Notes under the pieces: generated by a model
The model's database searches: none
The model's input: only the letters and a program-made list of their open reading frames with translations
Told to the model about the DNA's origin: nothing
Translations under genes and position numbers: made by a program
Part shown: piece by piece, positions 37,339 through 46,694 of the stretch
Layout: each line of letters starts with the position of its first letter
Position numbering within the stretch: the first letter of the stretch is position 1
Assembly (NCBI RefSeq): GCF_004683905.1
Contig: NZ_CP038438.1
Span: forward strand, 2,294,001 to 2,358,000
Reading direction: 5' to 3'
DNA from: Pseudomonas fluorescens
GTDB lineage: Bacteria; Pseudomonadota; Gammaproteobacteria; Pseudomonadales; Pseudomonadaceae
Length of the DNA stretch: 64,000 nucleotides

Positions 37339-37469
37339 CTTTTTAAAACCCTTGTAAATCAAGGGTTTGAGGTTTTTGCAGGATTTTTCCTTCAGGGCAA
37401 ACCAGACAATTTGTTTCCGTGTTACTCGACTACGCCCACGTTTCAGACACAGCGGTAACACCTTCGCCC

Positions 37470-38369
37470 TCATTGTGCGTTACGGGCCTTGGCCACACGC
37501 GAACCGCTCGGGCGACCGAGCACCGCGCTGATCTGCTGACCCGCCGCAATCAGGGCGTCGAGGTCGATACCGCTCTCGATGCCCAGACCATTGAGCAGGT
37601 ACACCACGTCTTCGGTGGCGACGTTACCGCTCGCGCCTTTGGCATACGGGCAGCCGCCGAGGCCGGCGATAGAGCTGTCAAATACCGCGATGCCTTCCAG
37701 CAGGCTGGCGTAGATGTTGGCCATCGCCTGGCCGTAGGTGTCGTGGAAGTGGCCAGCGAGTTTTTCCCGTGGCACTTGCGCCGCCACCACGTCGAACAAC
37801 CTCCGCGTGGCGCCTGCGGTGCCGGTGCCGATGGTGTCGCCGAGGGACACTTCGTAGCAGCCCATCGCGTACAACTCGCGGGCGACCATCGCCACTTGTT
37901 CCGGCGCGACTTGGCCTTCATACGGGCAGCCGAGCACGCAGGACACGTAACCGCGCACGGTAACGCCGTGCTGTTTCGCGGCTTCCATGATCGGTGCGAA
38001 GCGCGCCAGGCTTTCGCTGATCGAGCAATTGATGTTGCGCTGCGAGAACGCCTCGGACGCCGCAGCGAACACCGCGACTTCTTTCACGCCGGCGGCCAGC
38101 GCGTCTTCAAAACCGCGCAGGTTCGGCGCCAGTGCGCCATAGGTCACGCCGGGCTTGCGCTGGATCTGCGCGAATACCTCGGCGGAGCCGGCCATCTGCG
38201 GCACCCATTTCGGGGAGACGAAACTGCCAACTTCGATATAACCCAAACCAGCCGCGCTCAGAGCGTCGACCAGTTGCACCTTGTCAGCGACGCTGATCGG
38301 CTGGGCTTCGTTCTGCAGGCCATCGCGCGGGCCGACTTCGATCAGGCGTACTTGGGAGGGGAGGGACAT
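37470..38369 (-). CDS. liuE: Hydroxymethylglutaryl-CoA lyase
   Basis: LiuE cleaves HMG-CoA to acetyl-CoA and acetoacetate, the last step of leucine degradation. The 299-residue TIM-barrel protein has VRLIEVGPRDGLQNEA (metal and substrate), GHFHDTYGQAMANIYAS, and the catalytic loop Cys in GLGGCPYAKGASGNVATED. It is separated from liuABCD by an oppositely transcribed synthetase and the CrcY-like RNA. It lies downstream of liuR across a REP, so it may be transcribed with liuR. Confidence 0.95.
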   Translation of the reverse strand: MSLPSQVRLIEVGPRDGLQNEAQPISVADKVQLVDALSAAGLGYIEVGSFVSPKWVPQMAGSAEVFAQIQRKPGVTYGALAPNLRGFEDALAAGVKEVAVFAAASEAFSQRNINCSISESLARFAPIMEAAKQHGVTVRGYVSCVLGCPYEGQVAPEQVAMVARELYAMGCYEVSLGDTIGTGTAGATRRLFDVVAAQVPREKLAGHFHDTYGQAMANIYASLLEGIAVFDSSIAGLGGCPYAKGASGNVATEDVVYLLNGLGIESGIDLDALIAAGQQISAVLGRPSGSRVAKARNAQ

Positions 38370-38403
38370 GGGTTGACCTGCTCTTCTGGATTCGAGGAGA
38401 TCC

Positions 38404-38498
38404 CCTGTAGGAGTGAGCCTGCTCGCGATAGCGGTGAGTCAGTTAATATTTGCTCGACTGACACACCGCTATCGCGAGCAGGCTCACTCCTACAAGGG
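38404..38498. repeat. REP pair, TAGGAGTGAGCCTGCTCGCGAT family
   Basis: Inverted CTGTAGGAGTGAGCCTGCTC copies flank a ~42-base centre. It lies between the liuE start and the liuR stop. Confidence 0.85.
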
Positions 38499-38512
38499 AT
38501 TTGTGTTGTTTA

Positions 38513-38911
38513 CTAGCTCGCCTGCTGGCCCTTGAGCGTCTGCTCCAACGCCTGCACGCAGCGCTCTTCAGCGGTGTCGAGTTCCAGTTTCATCTGTTCG
38601 ATGTCGAGCAACTGCTGCTCGAGTTGTTCGCGGCGCTCGCTGATTTTCGCCAGCATGCTGTTGAGCTGTTTGGTGTTACCGCTGGACGGGTCGTACAGCT
38701 CGATCAGCTCACGGCATTCGGCCAGCGAAAAACCGATGCGCTTGCCGCGCAGGATCAGCTTCAGGCTGACTTTGTCGCGGGGCGAGTAGATGCGTTCCTG
38801 GCCACGGCGCTCGGGGCTGAGCAGGCCTTGTTCTTCATAAAAGCGGATCGCCCGGGTGGTGATGTCCAGCTCGCGGGCGAGGTCGGAAATGCTGTAAGTC
38901 TGGCTGCTCAT
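38513..38911 (-). CDS. liuR: MerR-family regulator of leucine catabolism
   Basis: This 132-residue MerR protein has its DNA-binding domain at residues 5-75 (YSISDLARELDITTRAIRFY, then LLSPERRGQERIYSPRDK) and a dimerising helix after that. No metal-binding Cys set is seen. LiuR of pseudomonads controls the liu genes and recognises sites close to TTGACGTNNACGTCAA, which occur upstream of this gene and of liuA. A likely ligand is an acyl-CoA intermediate, by family inference. Confidence 0.9.
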   Translation of the reverse strand: MSSQTYSISDLARELDITTRAIRFYEEQGLLSPERRGQERIYSPRDKVSLKLILRGKRIGFSLAECRELIELYDPSSGNTKQLNSMLAKISERREQLEQQLLDIEQMKLELDTAEERCVQALEQTLKGQQAS

Positions 38912-38954
38912 GAAAGCGCTCGAAAAAAGGTCTTGGCGCTAAGCTAATGGCAGG

Positions 38955-38970
38955 TTGACGTTTACGTCAA
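38955..38970. promoter_or_regulatory. LiuR-type operator upstream of liuR
   Basis: TTGACGTTTACGTCAA has perfect TTGACGT/ACGTCAA arms with a two-base centre, 44 bases before the LiuR start. It fits autoregulation. Confidence 0.8.
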
Positions 38971-39001
38971 GGTTCAAAGTGTGTGGCGCGAGTGCTGGCC
39001 T

Positions 39002-39087
39002 CTTCGCGAGCAGGCTCGCTCCCACACTCGGTCGCGTTTCTTCAGATGGAACGCGATCAACTGTGGGAGCGAGCCTGCTCGCGAAGA
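39002..39087. repeat. REP pair, CGAGCAGGCTCGCTCCCAC family
   Basis: Inverted copies (TTCGCGAGCAGGCTCGCTCC and its complement) flank a ~40-base centre. It lies between liuR and a LysR gene. Confidence 0.85.
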
Positions 39088-39108
39088 ACGATAACGCGGT
39101 TGCCAGCC

Positions 39109-40038
39109 TTACGCCTTATCGAGCTTCTTCTCATGCGCCGTCACCTGCTGGCACAACTCGATCATCTGCTCGCGCATCCAGCGGTTCGCCGGGTCCTGAT
39201 CGGTGCTTTCGTGCCAGTAAAGGTGAGTCTCCACCGGGGGCACGTCGTTGACCGGCAGGTTGAACGCATGCAAGTCATTACGCCGGGCAAAACGCTCGGG
39301 CACCGTCATCACCATGTCGGTCTGCTGCATCACCTGCGACGCCATCAGGTAATGCTGCGAGCGCAGGGCGATCTTGCGCTGAATACCCATTTTGCCTAGC
39401 GCCAGATCCACGTAGCCCAGACCACTGCGGCGGCTGGAGATGTGGATATGGGTCAGCGACAGGTAATCATCGAGGCTGAGCTTTTCCTTGCCCGCCAGCG
39501 GATGACCCTTGCGCATCGCACAGACGTAACGGTCTTCCATCAGCTTGACGTGGCGCACCTGCGGGTCGGTGTTGAGCGGTGCATCCACGGCGAAATCCAG
39601 ACGTCCGGCGGCCAGTTCCTTGGTGGTCTCGCGGCGTTTGGACAGAAAGCTCTCGATGATCACCGTCGGCGCCAGACGCCGCAAACGCTGGAACAGCGGC
39701 GGCAGAATCACTGCCTCAGTGAGGTCGGTCATGCTGATGCGATAAGTCTTCACCGCTTGGGCCGGGTTGAAAATCCGGCTCTCCTGCACCGACACCCGCA
39801 GCAACGACAGCGCGTTGCGCACCGGGCCGATGATGTTCTGTGCCATCGGCGTCGGCACCATGCCCTGGGCGGTGCGCACGAACAGCGGATCGTTGAAGGT
39901 CTCGCGCAACCGCGCCAACGCGTTGGACACCGCCGGCTGGGTAATCCCGACAATCTGCCCGGCGCGGGTCAGGTTGGCTTCGGTGTAGATCGCGTCGAAG
40001 ACGATGAAAAGGTTGAGGTCGACCTTACTCAGATTCAT
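39109..40038 (-). CDS. LysR-family regulator, divergent from acyl-CoA dehydrogenase
   Basis: This 309-residue LysR protein has NLFIVFDAIYTEANLTRAGQ and TQPAVSNALARLRE as its helix-turn-helix. The effector part resembles NodD/PA-type regulators of aromatic or acyl metabolism (LPPLFQRLRRLAPTVIIESF). It is transcribed away from the dehydrogenase at 40196 across 157 bases. Control of that gene is likely; the effector is unknown. Confidence 0.85.
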   Translation of the reverse strand: MNLSKVDLNLFIVFDAIYTEANLTRAGQIVGITQPAVSNALARLRETFNDPLFVRTAQGMVPTPMAQNIIGPVRNALSLLRVSVQESRIFNPAQAVKTYRISMTDLTEAVILPPLFQRLRRLAPTVIIESFLSKRRETTKELAAGRLDFAVDAPLNTDPQVRHVKLMEDRYVCAMRKGHPLAGKEKLSLDDYLSLTHIHISSRRSGLGYVDLALGKMGIQRKIALRSQHYLMASQVMQQTDMVMTVPERFARRNDLHAFNLPVNDVPPVETHLYWHESTDQDPANRWMREQMIELCQQVTAHEKKLDKA

Positions 40039-40195
40039 AACGCGGCTTCTCTTGTTCTAGGGGCTGACGATCAGCGGATCATATATCGGTGATGAATGTT
40101 TATACACGCCGAGAATAGGCTAGGTAAATTATCAACGCTGTTCTAGCATCGAATGCATGATCTGAACAACCTCTGCCCATAGAAGGTAATTGCTC

Positions 40196-41425
40196 ATGGA
40201 TTTCGCTTATTCGCCCAAGGTGCAAGAACTGCGTGAGCGCGTGACCGCGTTCATGGACACCTACGTTTACCCGGCCGAAGCGGTGTTTGAACGCCAGGTT
40301 GCCGAGGGCGATCGCTGGCAGCCGACCGCGATCATGGAAGAGCTCAAGGCCAAGGCCAAGGCCGAAGGTTTGTGGAATCTGTTCCTGCCCGAGTCAGAAC
40401 TCGGTGCGGGTCTGACCAACCTCGAATATGCACCGCTGGCGGAAATCATGGGCCGTTCGTTGCTCGGGCCAGAGCCGTTCAACTGCTCGGCACCGGACAC
40501 CGGCAACATGGAAGTGCTGGTGCGCTACGCCAACGAAGAACAGAAACAGCGCTGGCTCGAACCGCTGCTGCGCGGCGAGATCCGCTCGGCGTTCGCCATG
40601 ACCGAACCGGACGTGGCCTCGTCCGACGCCACCAACATGGCCGCCCGCGCCGTGCGTGATGGCGACGAGTGGGTGATCAACGGCAAAAAGTGGTGGACCT
40701 CCGGCGCCTGTGATCCGCGCTGCAAGATCCTGATCTTCATGGGCCTGAGCAACCCCGACGCACCGCGCCATGCCCAGCACTCGATGATCCTCGTGCCGGT
40801 CGACACCCCCGGGGTGAAAATCGTCCGTCCGCTGCCGGTGTTCGGCTACGACGATGCACCCCACGGTCACGCTGAAGTGCTGTTCGACAACGTGCGCGTG
40901 CCGTACGAAAACGTCCTGCTCGGTGAGGGCCGCGGCTTCGAAATCGCCCAAGGGCGCCTGGGCCCGGGGCGGATTCACCACTGCATGCGGTCGATCGGCA
41001 TGGCCGAGCGTGCGCTGGAATTGATGTGCAAACGCTCGGTGAGCCGCACCGCGTTCGGCAAGCCACTGGCGCGTCTGGGCGGTAACGTCGACAAGATTGC
41101 CGACTCGCGGATGGAAATCGACATGGCGCGCCTGCTGACGCTGAAAGCGGCGTACATGATGGACACCGTCGGTAACAAAGTGGCGAAGAGCGAGATCGCG
41201 CAGATCAAGGTCGTCGCACCGAACGTGGCCTTGCGGGTGATCGACCGGGCGATCCAGATGCACGGCGGGGCCGGGGTTTCGAACGATTTCCCGCTGGCCT
41301 ACATGTACGCCATGCAACGCACCCTGCGCCTGGCCGACGGCCCGGACGAAGTGCACCGCGCGGCGATCGGCAAGTTCGAGATCGGCAAATATGTGCCGAA
41401 GGAAATGCTGCGTAGCGGTCATTAA
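40196..41425 (+). CDS. Acyl-CoA dehydrogenase, ACAD10/11 type
   Basis: This 409-residue protein starts at the ATG 40196 with AGAAGG about 9 bases upstream. Motifs are [20 protein letters not shown] (flavin and substrate) and [20 protein letters not shown] with [20 protein letters not shown] at the C-terminus. The pattern is that of a bacterial ACAD10/11-type dehydrogenase rather than a short-chain beta-oxidation enzyme. The substrate is unknown. The divergent LysR gene is its probable regulator. Confidence 0.9.
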   Translation: MDFAYSPKVQELRERVTAFMDTYVYPAEAVFERQVAEGDRWQPTAIMEELKAKAKAEGLWNLFLPESELGAGLTNLEYAPLAEIMGRSLLGPEPFNCSAPDTGNMEVLVRYANEEQKQRWLEPLLRGEIRSAFAMTEPDVASSDATNMAARAVRDGDEWVINGKKWWTSGACDPRCKILIFMGLSNPDAPRHAQHSMILVPVDTPGVKIVRPLPVFGYDDAPHGHAEVLFDNVRVPYENVLLGEGRGFEIAQGRLGPGRIHHCMRSIGMAERALELMCKRSVSRTAFGKPLARLGGNVDKIADSRMEIDMARLLTLKAAYMMDTVGNKVAKSEIAQIKVVAPNVALRVIDRAIQMHGGAGVSNDFPLAYMYAMQRTLRLADGPDEVHRAAIGKFEIGKYVPKEMLRSGH

Positions 41426-41439
41426 GACCGCGCCGCCGG

Positions 41440-41525
41440 CTTCGCGAGCAGGCTCGCTCCCACATTCGACCGCATCCCGACTGGAAGAATGCGATCAAAA
41501 GTGGGAGCGGGCTTGCTCGCGAAGG
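41440..41525. repeat. REP pair, CGAGCAGGCTCGCTCCCAC family
   Basis: Inverted CTTCGCGAGCAGGCTCGCTC copies lie between the dehydrogenase and the PstS-OmpA gene (convergent). Confidence 0.85.
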
Positions 41526-41556
41526 GGCCCATGCATCCAGCACACCTGCATCAGAT

Positions 41557-42891
41557 TCAGTACACCCAAACCTCAACCCGCCGATTCTTGATCCTGCCTT
41601 CATCCGCACTGTTCGCCGCCACCGGCATCAACGCGCCAAACCCGCGCACTTCGCGCATCACCACGCCGTTCTTCACCAATTCACGGCGCACCGCCATCGC
41701 CCGCAGCTTTGACAGCAGGTCGGCGCGGGCCGGATCGTCTTTCTCGTCGCCAAACCCCACCAGCGTCACCGCGCGCTCGGTCTTGTCATGGCGCTGTATA
41801 TAGTCGAGCACCCGCGCCAGATCCTGCCGCGCCTTGTTGTCGAGGCTGGCGCTGCCTTCTTCGAAACGGAAATTCACCGTCAGACGCTGGGCATGGCGGC
41901 TGAGGGATTGATAACCCTCGGGCATCAGCGCATTCGGTGTCACGGTCATCGCGTGCACGGTCTGGCTGATGAAGCCGTTGGCCGCAACAATCTTCTGGCC
42001 CTGTGGGCTTTGCGCAAACGCCACCAGTGCCGATGCCCACGGATTCTGGTTGCCCGGCGGCAGATAAAAGAACAGGCGCCGCGACAGCGGATAGTCCTCA
42101 GTGGCAATCAGGCTGTTGAGCGGCAACATCGATTGCGATGCGCCGTCGGCAATCGCCACGGCTTTGGCCTGACGCACATACGGCAGACCGATGAAACCGA
42201 TACCCTGCGGATCACTGCTCACCGCGTCGGACAATTGCTCGCTGGATTCGAAGCGTTTCGCACTGGAACTCAGACTTTTCCCACGCCGACCCAGCACCAG
42301 TTCCTTGAAGGTGTCGTAAGTGCCGGACTGATCATCCCGCGCATATAAATGAATCGCGCCGCCGCGACCGCCGAGGTCTTCCCAGGTTTTCACCTCACCG
42401 CTGAAGACCCGCGCCAGTTGCTCGGTGTCCAGTTGCTGCAGTGGGTTGCCGGGGTGAAGGATGATCGCCAGGCCGTCGATGGCAATCACCTGCTCGGCGG
42501 CGGCGCTTTTCAGATCGCCGAGCGCTTGCAGGCTGAGCAGTTCGCTGTCCTTGATCGGTCGGGAGGAGGCGGCGAGGTCGGCACTGGCACTTTTCAGTGC
42601 AGTGAAGCCGGTGCTGGAACCGTGGGCGGCGACTTCAATCATCACCCGTTTGCCTTGGGCAGTCTGGCCAACGATGTGTTGTTCGTTGGCGGCGTCGGGG
42701 TTCTCGCGGTGAATTTTCAGCAGGCCCTGGTCCTGTAGAAAGCCTTCGACCAGCGCCGGGCCGAGATCGGCGCCGATGGTGTTGGAACCCTGAATGCGCA
42801 ATGCCGGGCCGTTTTCAGGGATGGGCAGGGCGGCGGCACTGACCGTCAGCCATGCACTCGACAGAAAAGCGAACAGAACACGCAGGATCAT
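41557..42891 (-). CDS. PstS-like substrate-binding protein fused to OmpA domain
   Basis: This 444-residue exported protein has signal peptide MILRVLFAFLSSAWLTVSAA. Residues 30-300 form a PstS-type phosphate-binding fold (IQGSNTIGADL; SSTGFTALKSASADLAASSR; the latter is the Ser-rich anion loop). Residues 320-444 are an OmpA C-terminal peptidoglycan-binding domain (VTLVGFGDEKDDPARADLLS and the closing GRIKNRRVEVWVY). It lacks transporter partners. The fusion would tie the binding protein to the cell wall. Role unknown; phosphate sensing or scavenging is a guess. Confidence 0.85.
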   Translation of the reverse strand: MILRVLFAFLSSAWLTVSAAALPIPENGPALRIQGSNTIGADLGPALVEGFLQDQGLLKIHRENPDAANEQHIVGQTAQGKRVMIEVAAHGSSTGFTALKSASADLAASSRPIKDSELLSLQALGDLKSAAAEQVIAIDGLAIILHPGNPLQQLDTEQLARVFSGEVKTWEDLGGRGGAIHLYARDDQSGTYDTFKELVLGRRGKSLSSSAKRFESSEQLSDAVSSDPQGIGFIGLPYVRQAKAVAIADGASQSMLPLNSLIATEDYPLSRRLFFYLPPGNQNPWASALVAFAQSPQGQKIVAANGFISQTVHAMTVTPNALMPEGYQSLSRHAQRLTVNFRFEEGSASLDNKARQDLARVLDYIQRHDKTERAVTLVGFGDEKDDPARADLLSKLRAMAVRRELVKNGVVMREVRGFGALMPVAANSADEGRIKNRRVEVWVY

Positions 42892-42969
42892 GCCGGCACC
42901 GAATCAAGCCAAGGGGATTGCCGGGGAGATTAAGTCAGGCGCATGACCAAAACATGACAGGGATCCAAT

Positions 42970-43114
42970 GTAGGAGTGAGCCTGTGGTGAGGGGATTTAT
43001 CCCCGATGGTTGGCGAAGCCGACCCAAAATCTTCATTTCGATCTACTAGAGACGACTGGGGCCGCTTCGCAGCCCATCGGGGATAAATCCCCTCACCACA
43101 GGCTTACTCCTACA
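42970..43114. repeat. Nested REP: one family inside another
   Basis: Outer arms TGTAGGAGTGAGCCTG and GGCTTACTCCTACAGG enclose a complete GTGGTGAGGGGATTTATCCC element and its inverse. The outer element is therefore interrupted in its centre. Confidence 0.8.
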
Positions 43115-43131
43115 GGGAGACGCGTTGTAAA

Positions 43132-43944
43132 TCAGCTCAACTCAAGCCAGATCGGCGCATGATCCGACGGCTTTTCCATCCCGCGCAGTTCATAGTCCAC
43201 GCCCGCATCCTTGACCCTTGGCAGCAAACCATGGGAGGCGAGGATCACGTCGATGCGCAGCCCGCGCTTCGGTTCGTCTTCAAAACCACGGCTGCGATAG
43301 TCGAACCAGCTGAACATGTCGGTCACGTCCGGGTTCAAGTGGCGATAGCTGTCGGTCAGGCCCCAGTTTTTCAGGCGGGCCATCCACTCGCGCTCTTCCG
43401 GCAGGAAGCTGCATTTGCCGGTTTTCAACCAGCGCTTCATGTTGTCCGGGCCGATGCCGATGTCGCAGTCCTCCGGGGAAATGTTCACATCGCCCATCAC
43501 CACCAGCGGCTGTTCGTTGTGGAACTGGCTTTCCAGCAGGGTTTGCAGGTCGCTGTAAAAGCGTTGTTTGGCCGGGAATTTGGTCGGGTGATCGCGGCTT
43601 TCGCCCTGCGGGAAGTAGCCGTTCATGATGGTCACCGGCACGCCATTGGCGTCGGCGAAGGTGCCCCAGATAAAGCGGCGCTGCGCGTCTTCTTCATCGG
43701 TGGCGAAACCTTTGTGAATGGCTATCGGCTCTTTGCGCGAAAGCAGGGCGACGCCGTAATGGCCTTTCTGACCGTGGAAATAAACGTGGTAGCCCAGCGC
43801 ACGCACTTCTTCCAGCGGGAACTGGTCGTCGTGGACCTTGGTTTCCTGCAGGCCGATCACGTCCGGCTGATGCTTTTCGATCAGCGCTGCCAGCTGATGC
43901 GGACGGGCGCGCAGTCCGTTGATGTTGAAGGAAACAATCTTCAT
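43132..43944 (-). CDS. xthA: Exodeoxyribonuclease III
   Basis: This 270-residue AP endonuclease/3'-5' exonuclease acts in base-excision repair. Motifs are [13 protein letters not shown] at the N-terminus and [11 protein letters not shown] (catalytic Glu). [14 protein letters not shown] carries the metal and substrate Asp/Asn, [10 protein letters not shown] the Asp, and [10 protein letters not shown] the catalytic His. The start at 43944 matches the usual MKIVSFNIN; an earlier frame extension has no ribosome site. Confidence 0.95.
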   Translation of the reverse strand: MKIVSFNINGLRARPHQLAALIEKHQPDVIGLQETKVHDDQFPLEEVRALGYHVYFHGQKGHYGVALLSRKEPIAIHKGFATDEEDAQRRFIWGTFADANGVPVTIMNGYFPQGESRDHPTKFPAKQRFYSDLQTLLESQFHNEQPLVVMGDVNISPEDCDIGIGPDNMKRWLKTGKCSFLPEEREWMARLKNWGLTDSYRHLNPDVTDMFSWFDYRSRGFEDEPKRGLRIDVILASHGLLPRVKDAGVDYELRGMEKPSDHAPIWLELS

Positions 43945-44056
43945 GGTCGGCAGTCCTGGCAAAAGGGCGATGCTAGCTGACATGTGGGATGGGGGCCAGT
44001 GTGGGGTGGGAGAAATCATTTTTGTCTGTGGGATGTGGGTTGCCCGAGCTGACGCC

Positions 44057-44122
44057 ATCGCGAGCAGGCTCACTCCTACAATTTGGAATGCGTACCCCTG
44101 TAGGAGTGAGCCTGCTCGCGAT
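44057..44122. repeat. REP pair, TAGGAGTGAGCCTGCTCGCGAT family
   Basis: Inverted TCGCGAGCAGGCTCACTCCT copies have a short centre of ~20 bases. It lies between divergent xthA and the acetyltransferase gene. Confidence 0.85.
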
Positions 44123-44249
44123 TGACGGCCGCCCGGTCGATGAAGAGTCTGGCTTGGTCTATACCTGTGGGGAACTGCGCCACCCGCAAAAGGTTCGTAC
44201 CATCAAGAGCGCAGTCATTTGAGCCGCGCCCCGGGGGAGAATCACCGTC

Positions 44250-44900
44250 ATGCCTGAAACCCAGACCGCCATCGCCGACATCAACATGCTCGACCGCGGT
44301 TACTCGCGCGAAGCCCGATCGCTGCTGTATCAGGCCTATCGCCACGAGCCGACCTTCGGTTACCTGTTCGAGGCCGAGCGGCCGGGTTACGAGCAGCGCG
44401 TGCGGGCCACGGTGCGTGAACTGGTCAAACAGCACTTTCTGCAGGATCAGCCGGCCATCGGCCTGTTAGTCAACGACCGGCTGATCGGCATCGCCCTGAT
44501 CGCGCCGCCGCAGCGTCGCCTGGGCATCACCGAAAGTTGGGCATGGCGCCTGCGCATGGTGCTCAGCACCGGATTCCGCTGCACCCGGCGCTATCTGGAA
44601 TATCACGATGCGGTGGCCGCCTGCGTGCCCAGCGACTCCGTGCACATGCTGCCGCTGCTGGGGATTCATCCGCAGTTTCAGGGCAAACACTTCGGCGAGC
44701 AGTTGCTGACGGCGGTTCACAACTGGTGCGCAGTGGATGAAACCTCGCAAGGCGTGGTGCTCGACACCGGCAACCCGCGCTACCTGGAATTCTATAAACG
44801 TCAGGGTTATGAGGAGATTGGCGAAGTGGCCGTCGGCCCGGTGCGCGAGCACGTGTTTTTCCACGCCAATCCGCAGGTGTTACAAACTGCAACGGCTTAG
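44250..44900 (+). CDS. GNAT-family N-acetyltransferase
   Basis: This 216-residue protein has GGGGGAGA before the ATG. The GNAT acetyl-CoA loop is LPLLGIHPQFQGKHFGEQLL (V/I-x-P-x-x-Q-G-x-H/G) with DTGNPRYLEFYKRQGYEEIG after it, the usual C-terminal part. The N-terminal ~100 residues resemble no domain I can name. Substrate unknown. The gene ends 66 bases before tamA, likely with separate transcription. Confidence 0.85.
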   Translation: MPETQTAIADINMLDRGYSREARSLLYQAYRHEPTFGYLFEAERPGYEQRVRATVRELVKQHFLQDQPAIGLLVNDRLIGIALIAPPQRRLGITESWAWRLRMVLSTGFRCTRRYLEYHDAVAACVPSDSVHMLPLLGIHPQFQGKHFGEQLLTAVHNWCAVDETSQGVVLDTGNPRYLEFYKRQGYEEIGEVAVGPVREHVFFHANPQVLQTATA

Positions 44901-44966
44901 CCATAGAACTTTTTCGGAAATTTCCTGTTCTATCACGCTCCCAAGCCCGTGATAGCATCCGCGCCT

Positions 44967-46694
44967 ATGAAGTTTCCAGGAAGATTTACCAGTGGCGTGC
45001 TCATGCTGTTAACCAGCTGCGCGGCGCTGGCGCAAAGTGAATTGGACGTGCGGATCAAACCGTCCAACGATGAACTCAAGGCCAATATAGAAGGTTATAT
45101 CGGCAGCCTTGGCGATCGTGACGAACAAGCCTTGCTGCGCTTCAGTCGCGGGGCCGAGGAGCAGGCGCGCAAAGCCGCGCAGGCCTTGGGTTATTACCAG
45201 CCGCAGATCGACAGTGACGTGAAGGGCGGCGAAAAACCGCGCCTGGTGCTGAACATCGATCCCGGCGAACCGATTCGTCTGCGCAACGTCACCATCCGCG
45301 TCGATGGGCCTGCCGCCTCCCTCAAATCCTTTCGTGTGCCGAGCAGTGACACGCTCAAGTCCGGCGCCGTGCTCAACCATGGGCGTTATGAAGACGCCAA
45401 ACGCCTGATCCAGAACCAGGCCTCGCGCTTCGGCTTTTTCAGTGGCCATTTCACCAGCCAGAAACTTTTGGTCGACCCGCGTGCCGGGGTGGCCGACGTT
45501 GAATTGATCTACGACAGCGGCCCGCGTTATGCGCTGGGCAAGGTCAGTTTCGAGGGCGACACGCCGTTCGACGAAGACCTGCTGCAACGCATGGTGCCGT
45601 TCAAGGCCGGTGATCCCTACGACTCCGAACTGATCGCCGAACTCAACCGCGACCTGCAATCGAGCGGCTATTTCGAAGGCGTGCGCGTCGATGCGGCGCC
45701 GACGGCAGCGAAAAACGATGTGATTCCGGTAGACGTCAAACTCGACACCCGCAAGCCACGCACCATGGGCCTGGGTCTCGGTTATTCGACCGACGTCGGC
45801 CCACGGATCAAGGCCAACTGGACGCGCCACTGGGTCAACCCGCAGGGCGACAGTTACGGCTGGGAAGCCGAGTTGTCGGCGCCACGGCAGAACGTCGGAT
45901 TGTTCTATGACATCCCGCTTGACCCGCCGCTGACCGACAAACTGCGCTGGGCCGGTGGTTATCAATACGAAGACATCGACGGCTCCGACACCCTGAGCAA
46001 GCTGCTGACGTTTGGCCCGGAATGGCACAGCAAGTTGCCCAGCGGCTGGCAGCGAGTGATCTCGCTGAAATGGCAGCGCGAAGAATATGAACTCGGCGAC
46101 GACTCCGGCCTGAGTACCTTGCTGATGCCCGGCATCAGTTACTCGTACCTGAAAAGCGACAACCGCATCGACCCGCACAACGGCTATCGCCTGACCTTTG
46201 AAAGCAAGGTGGCGAAGGAGGGCCTCGGTTCGGACAACAACCTCTTATATGGCACGGCGTTGATCAAAGGCCTGACCACGGTGTTCGACAACCACCGCTT
46301 CCTCGGTCGGGTGCAGGTCGGCGGCAGCGCCACCAATGGTTACAACTCGGTACCGCCGTCCCTGCGTTTCTTCGCCGGTGGCGATCAGAGCGTGCGCGGT
46401 TACGACTACCAAAGTCTGTCCCCGGAGAACTCCAAGGGCGACCGTATTGGCGGACGCTACATGGTCGCCAGCAGCGTCGAGTACCAGTATTCGATTGCCG
46501 AGAAGTGGCGGGTCGCGACCTTCGTCGACCAGGGCAACTCCTTCAACAAACTCGAACTGCCGAACCTCAAGACCGGGGTCGGTATCGGTGTGCGCTGGGT
46601 CTCGCCGGTGGGGCCGATCCGCCTCGACCTGGCCCACGCGCTGGACGACGACGGCGGCATCCGGCTGCACTTTTCCATGGGGCCTGAGCTGTGA
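44967..46694 (+). CDS. tamA: Translocation and assembly module, outer membrane part
   Basis: TamA is an Omp85-family protein that with TamB inserts proteins or moves phospholipids to the outer membrane. The 575-residue protein has signal peptide MKFPGRFTSGVLMLLTSCAALA. Three POTRA domains cover about residues 25-260 (IEGYIGSLGDRDEQALLRF; LGKVSFEGDTPFDEDLLQRM). The barrel ends with the Omp85 RFFAGGDQSVRGYDYQSLSP (conserved VRGY) and GPIRLDLAHALDDDGGIRLH. The stop overlaps the GTG of tamB. Confidence 0.93.
   Translation: MKFPGRFTSGVLMLLTSCAALAQSELDVRIKPSNDELKANIEGYIGSLGDRDEQALLRFSRGAEEQARKAAQALGYYQPQIDSDVKGGEKPRLVLNIDPGEPIRLRNVTIRVDGPAASLKSFRVPSSDTLKSGAVLNHGRYEDAKRLIQNQASRFGFFSGHFTSQKLLVDPRAGVADVELIYDSGPRYALGKVSFEGDTPFDEDLLQRMVPFKAGDPYDSELIAELNRDLQSSGYFEGVRVDAAPTAAKNDVIPVDVKLDTRKPRTMGLGLGYSTDVGPRIKANWTRHWVNPQGDSYGWEAELSAPRQNVGLFYDIPLDPPLTDKLRWAGGYQYEDIDGSDTLSKLLTFGPEWHSKLPSGWQRVISLKWQREEYELGDDSGLSTLLMPGISYSYLKSDNRIDPHNGYRLTFESKVAKEGLGSDNNLLYGTALIKGLTTVFDNHRFLGRVQVGGSATNGYNSVPPSLRFFAGGDQSVRGYDYQSLSPENSKGDRIGGRYMVASSVEYQYSIAEKWRVATFVDQGNSFNKLELPNLKTGVGIGVRWVSPVGPIRLDLAHALDDDGGIRLHFSMGPEL

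Noticed and set aside
37154..37357. 67-codon frame in the AT-rich region
   Set aside because: The region is better explained as a non-coding CrcY-like RNA on the other strand and its sigma-54 promoter.
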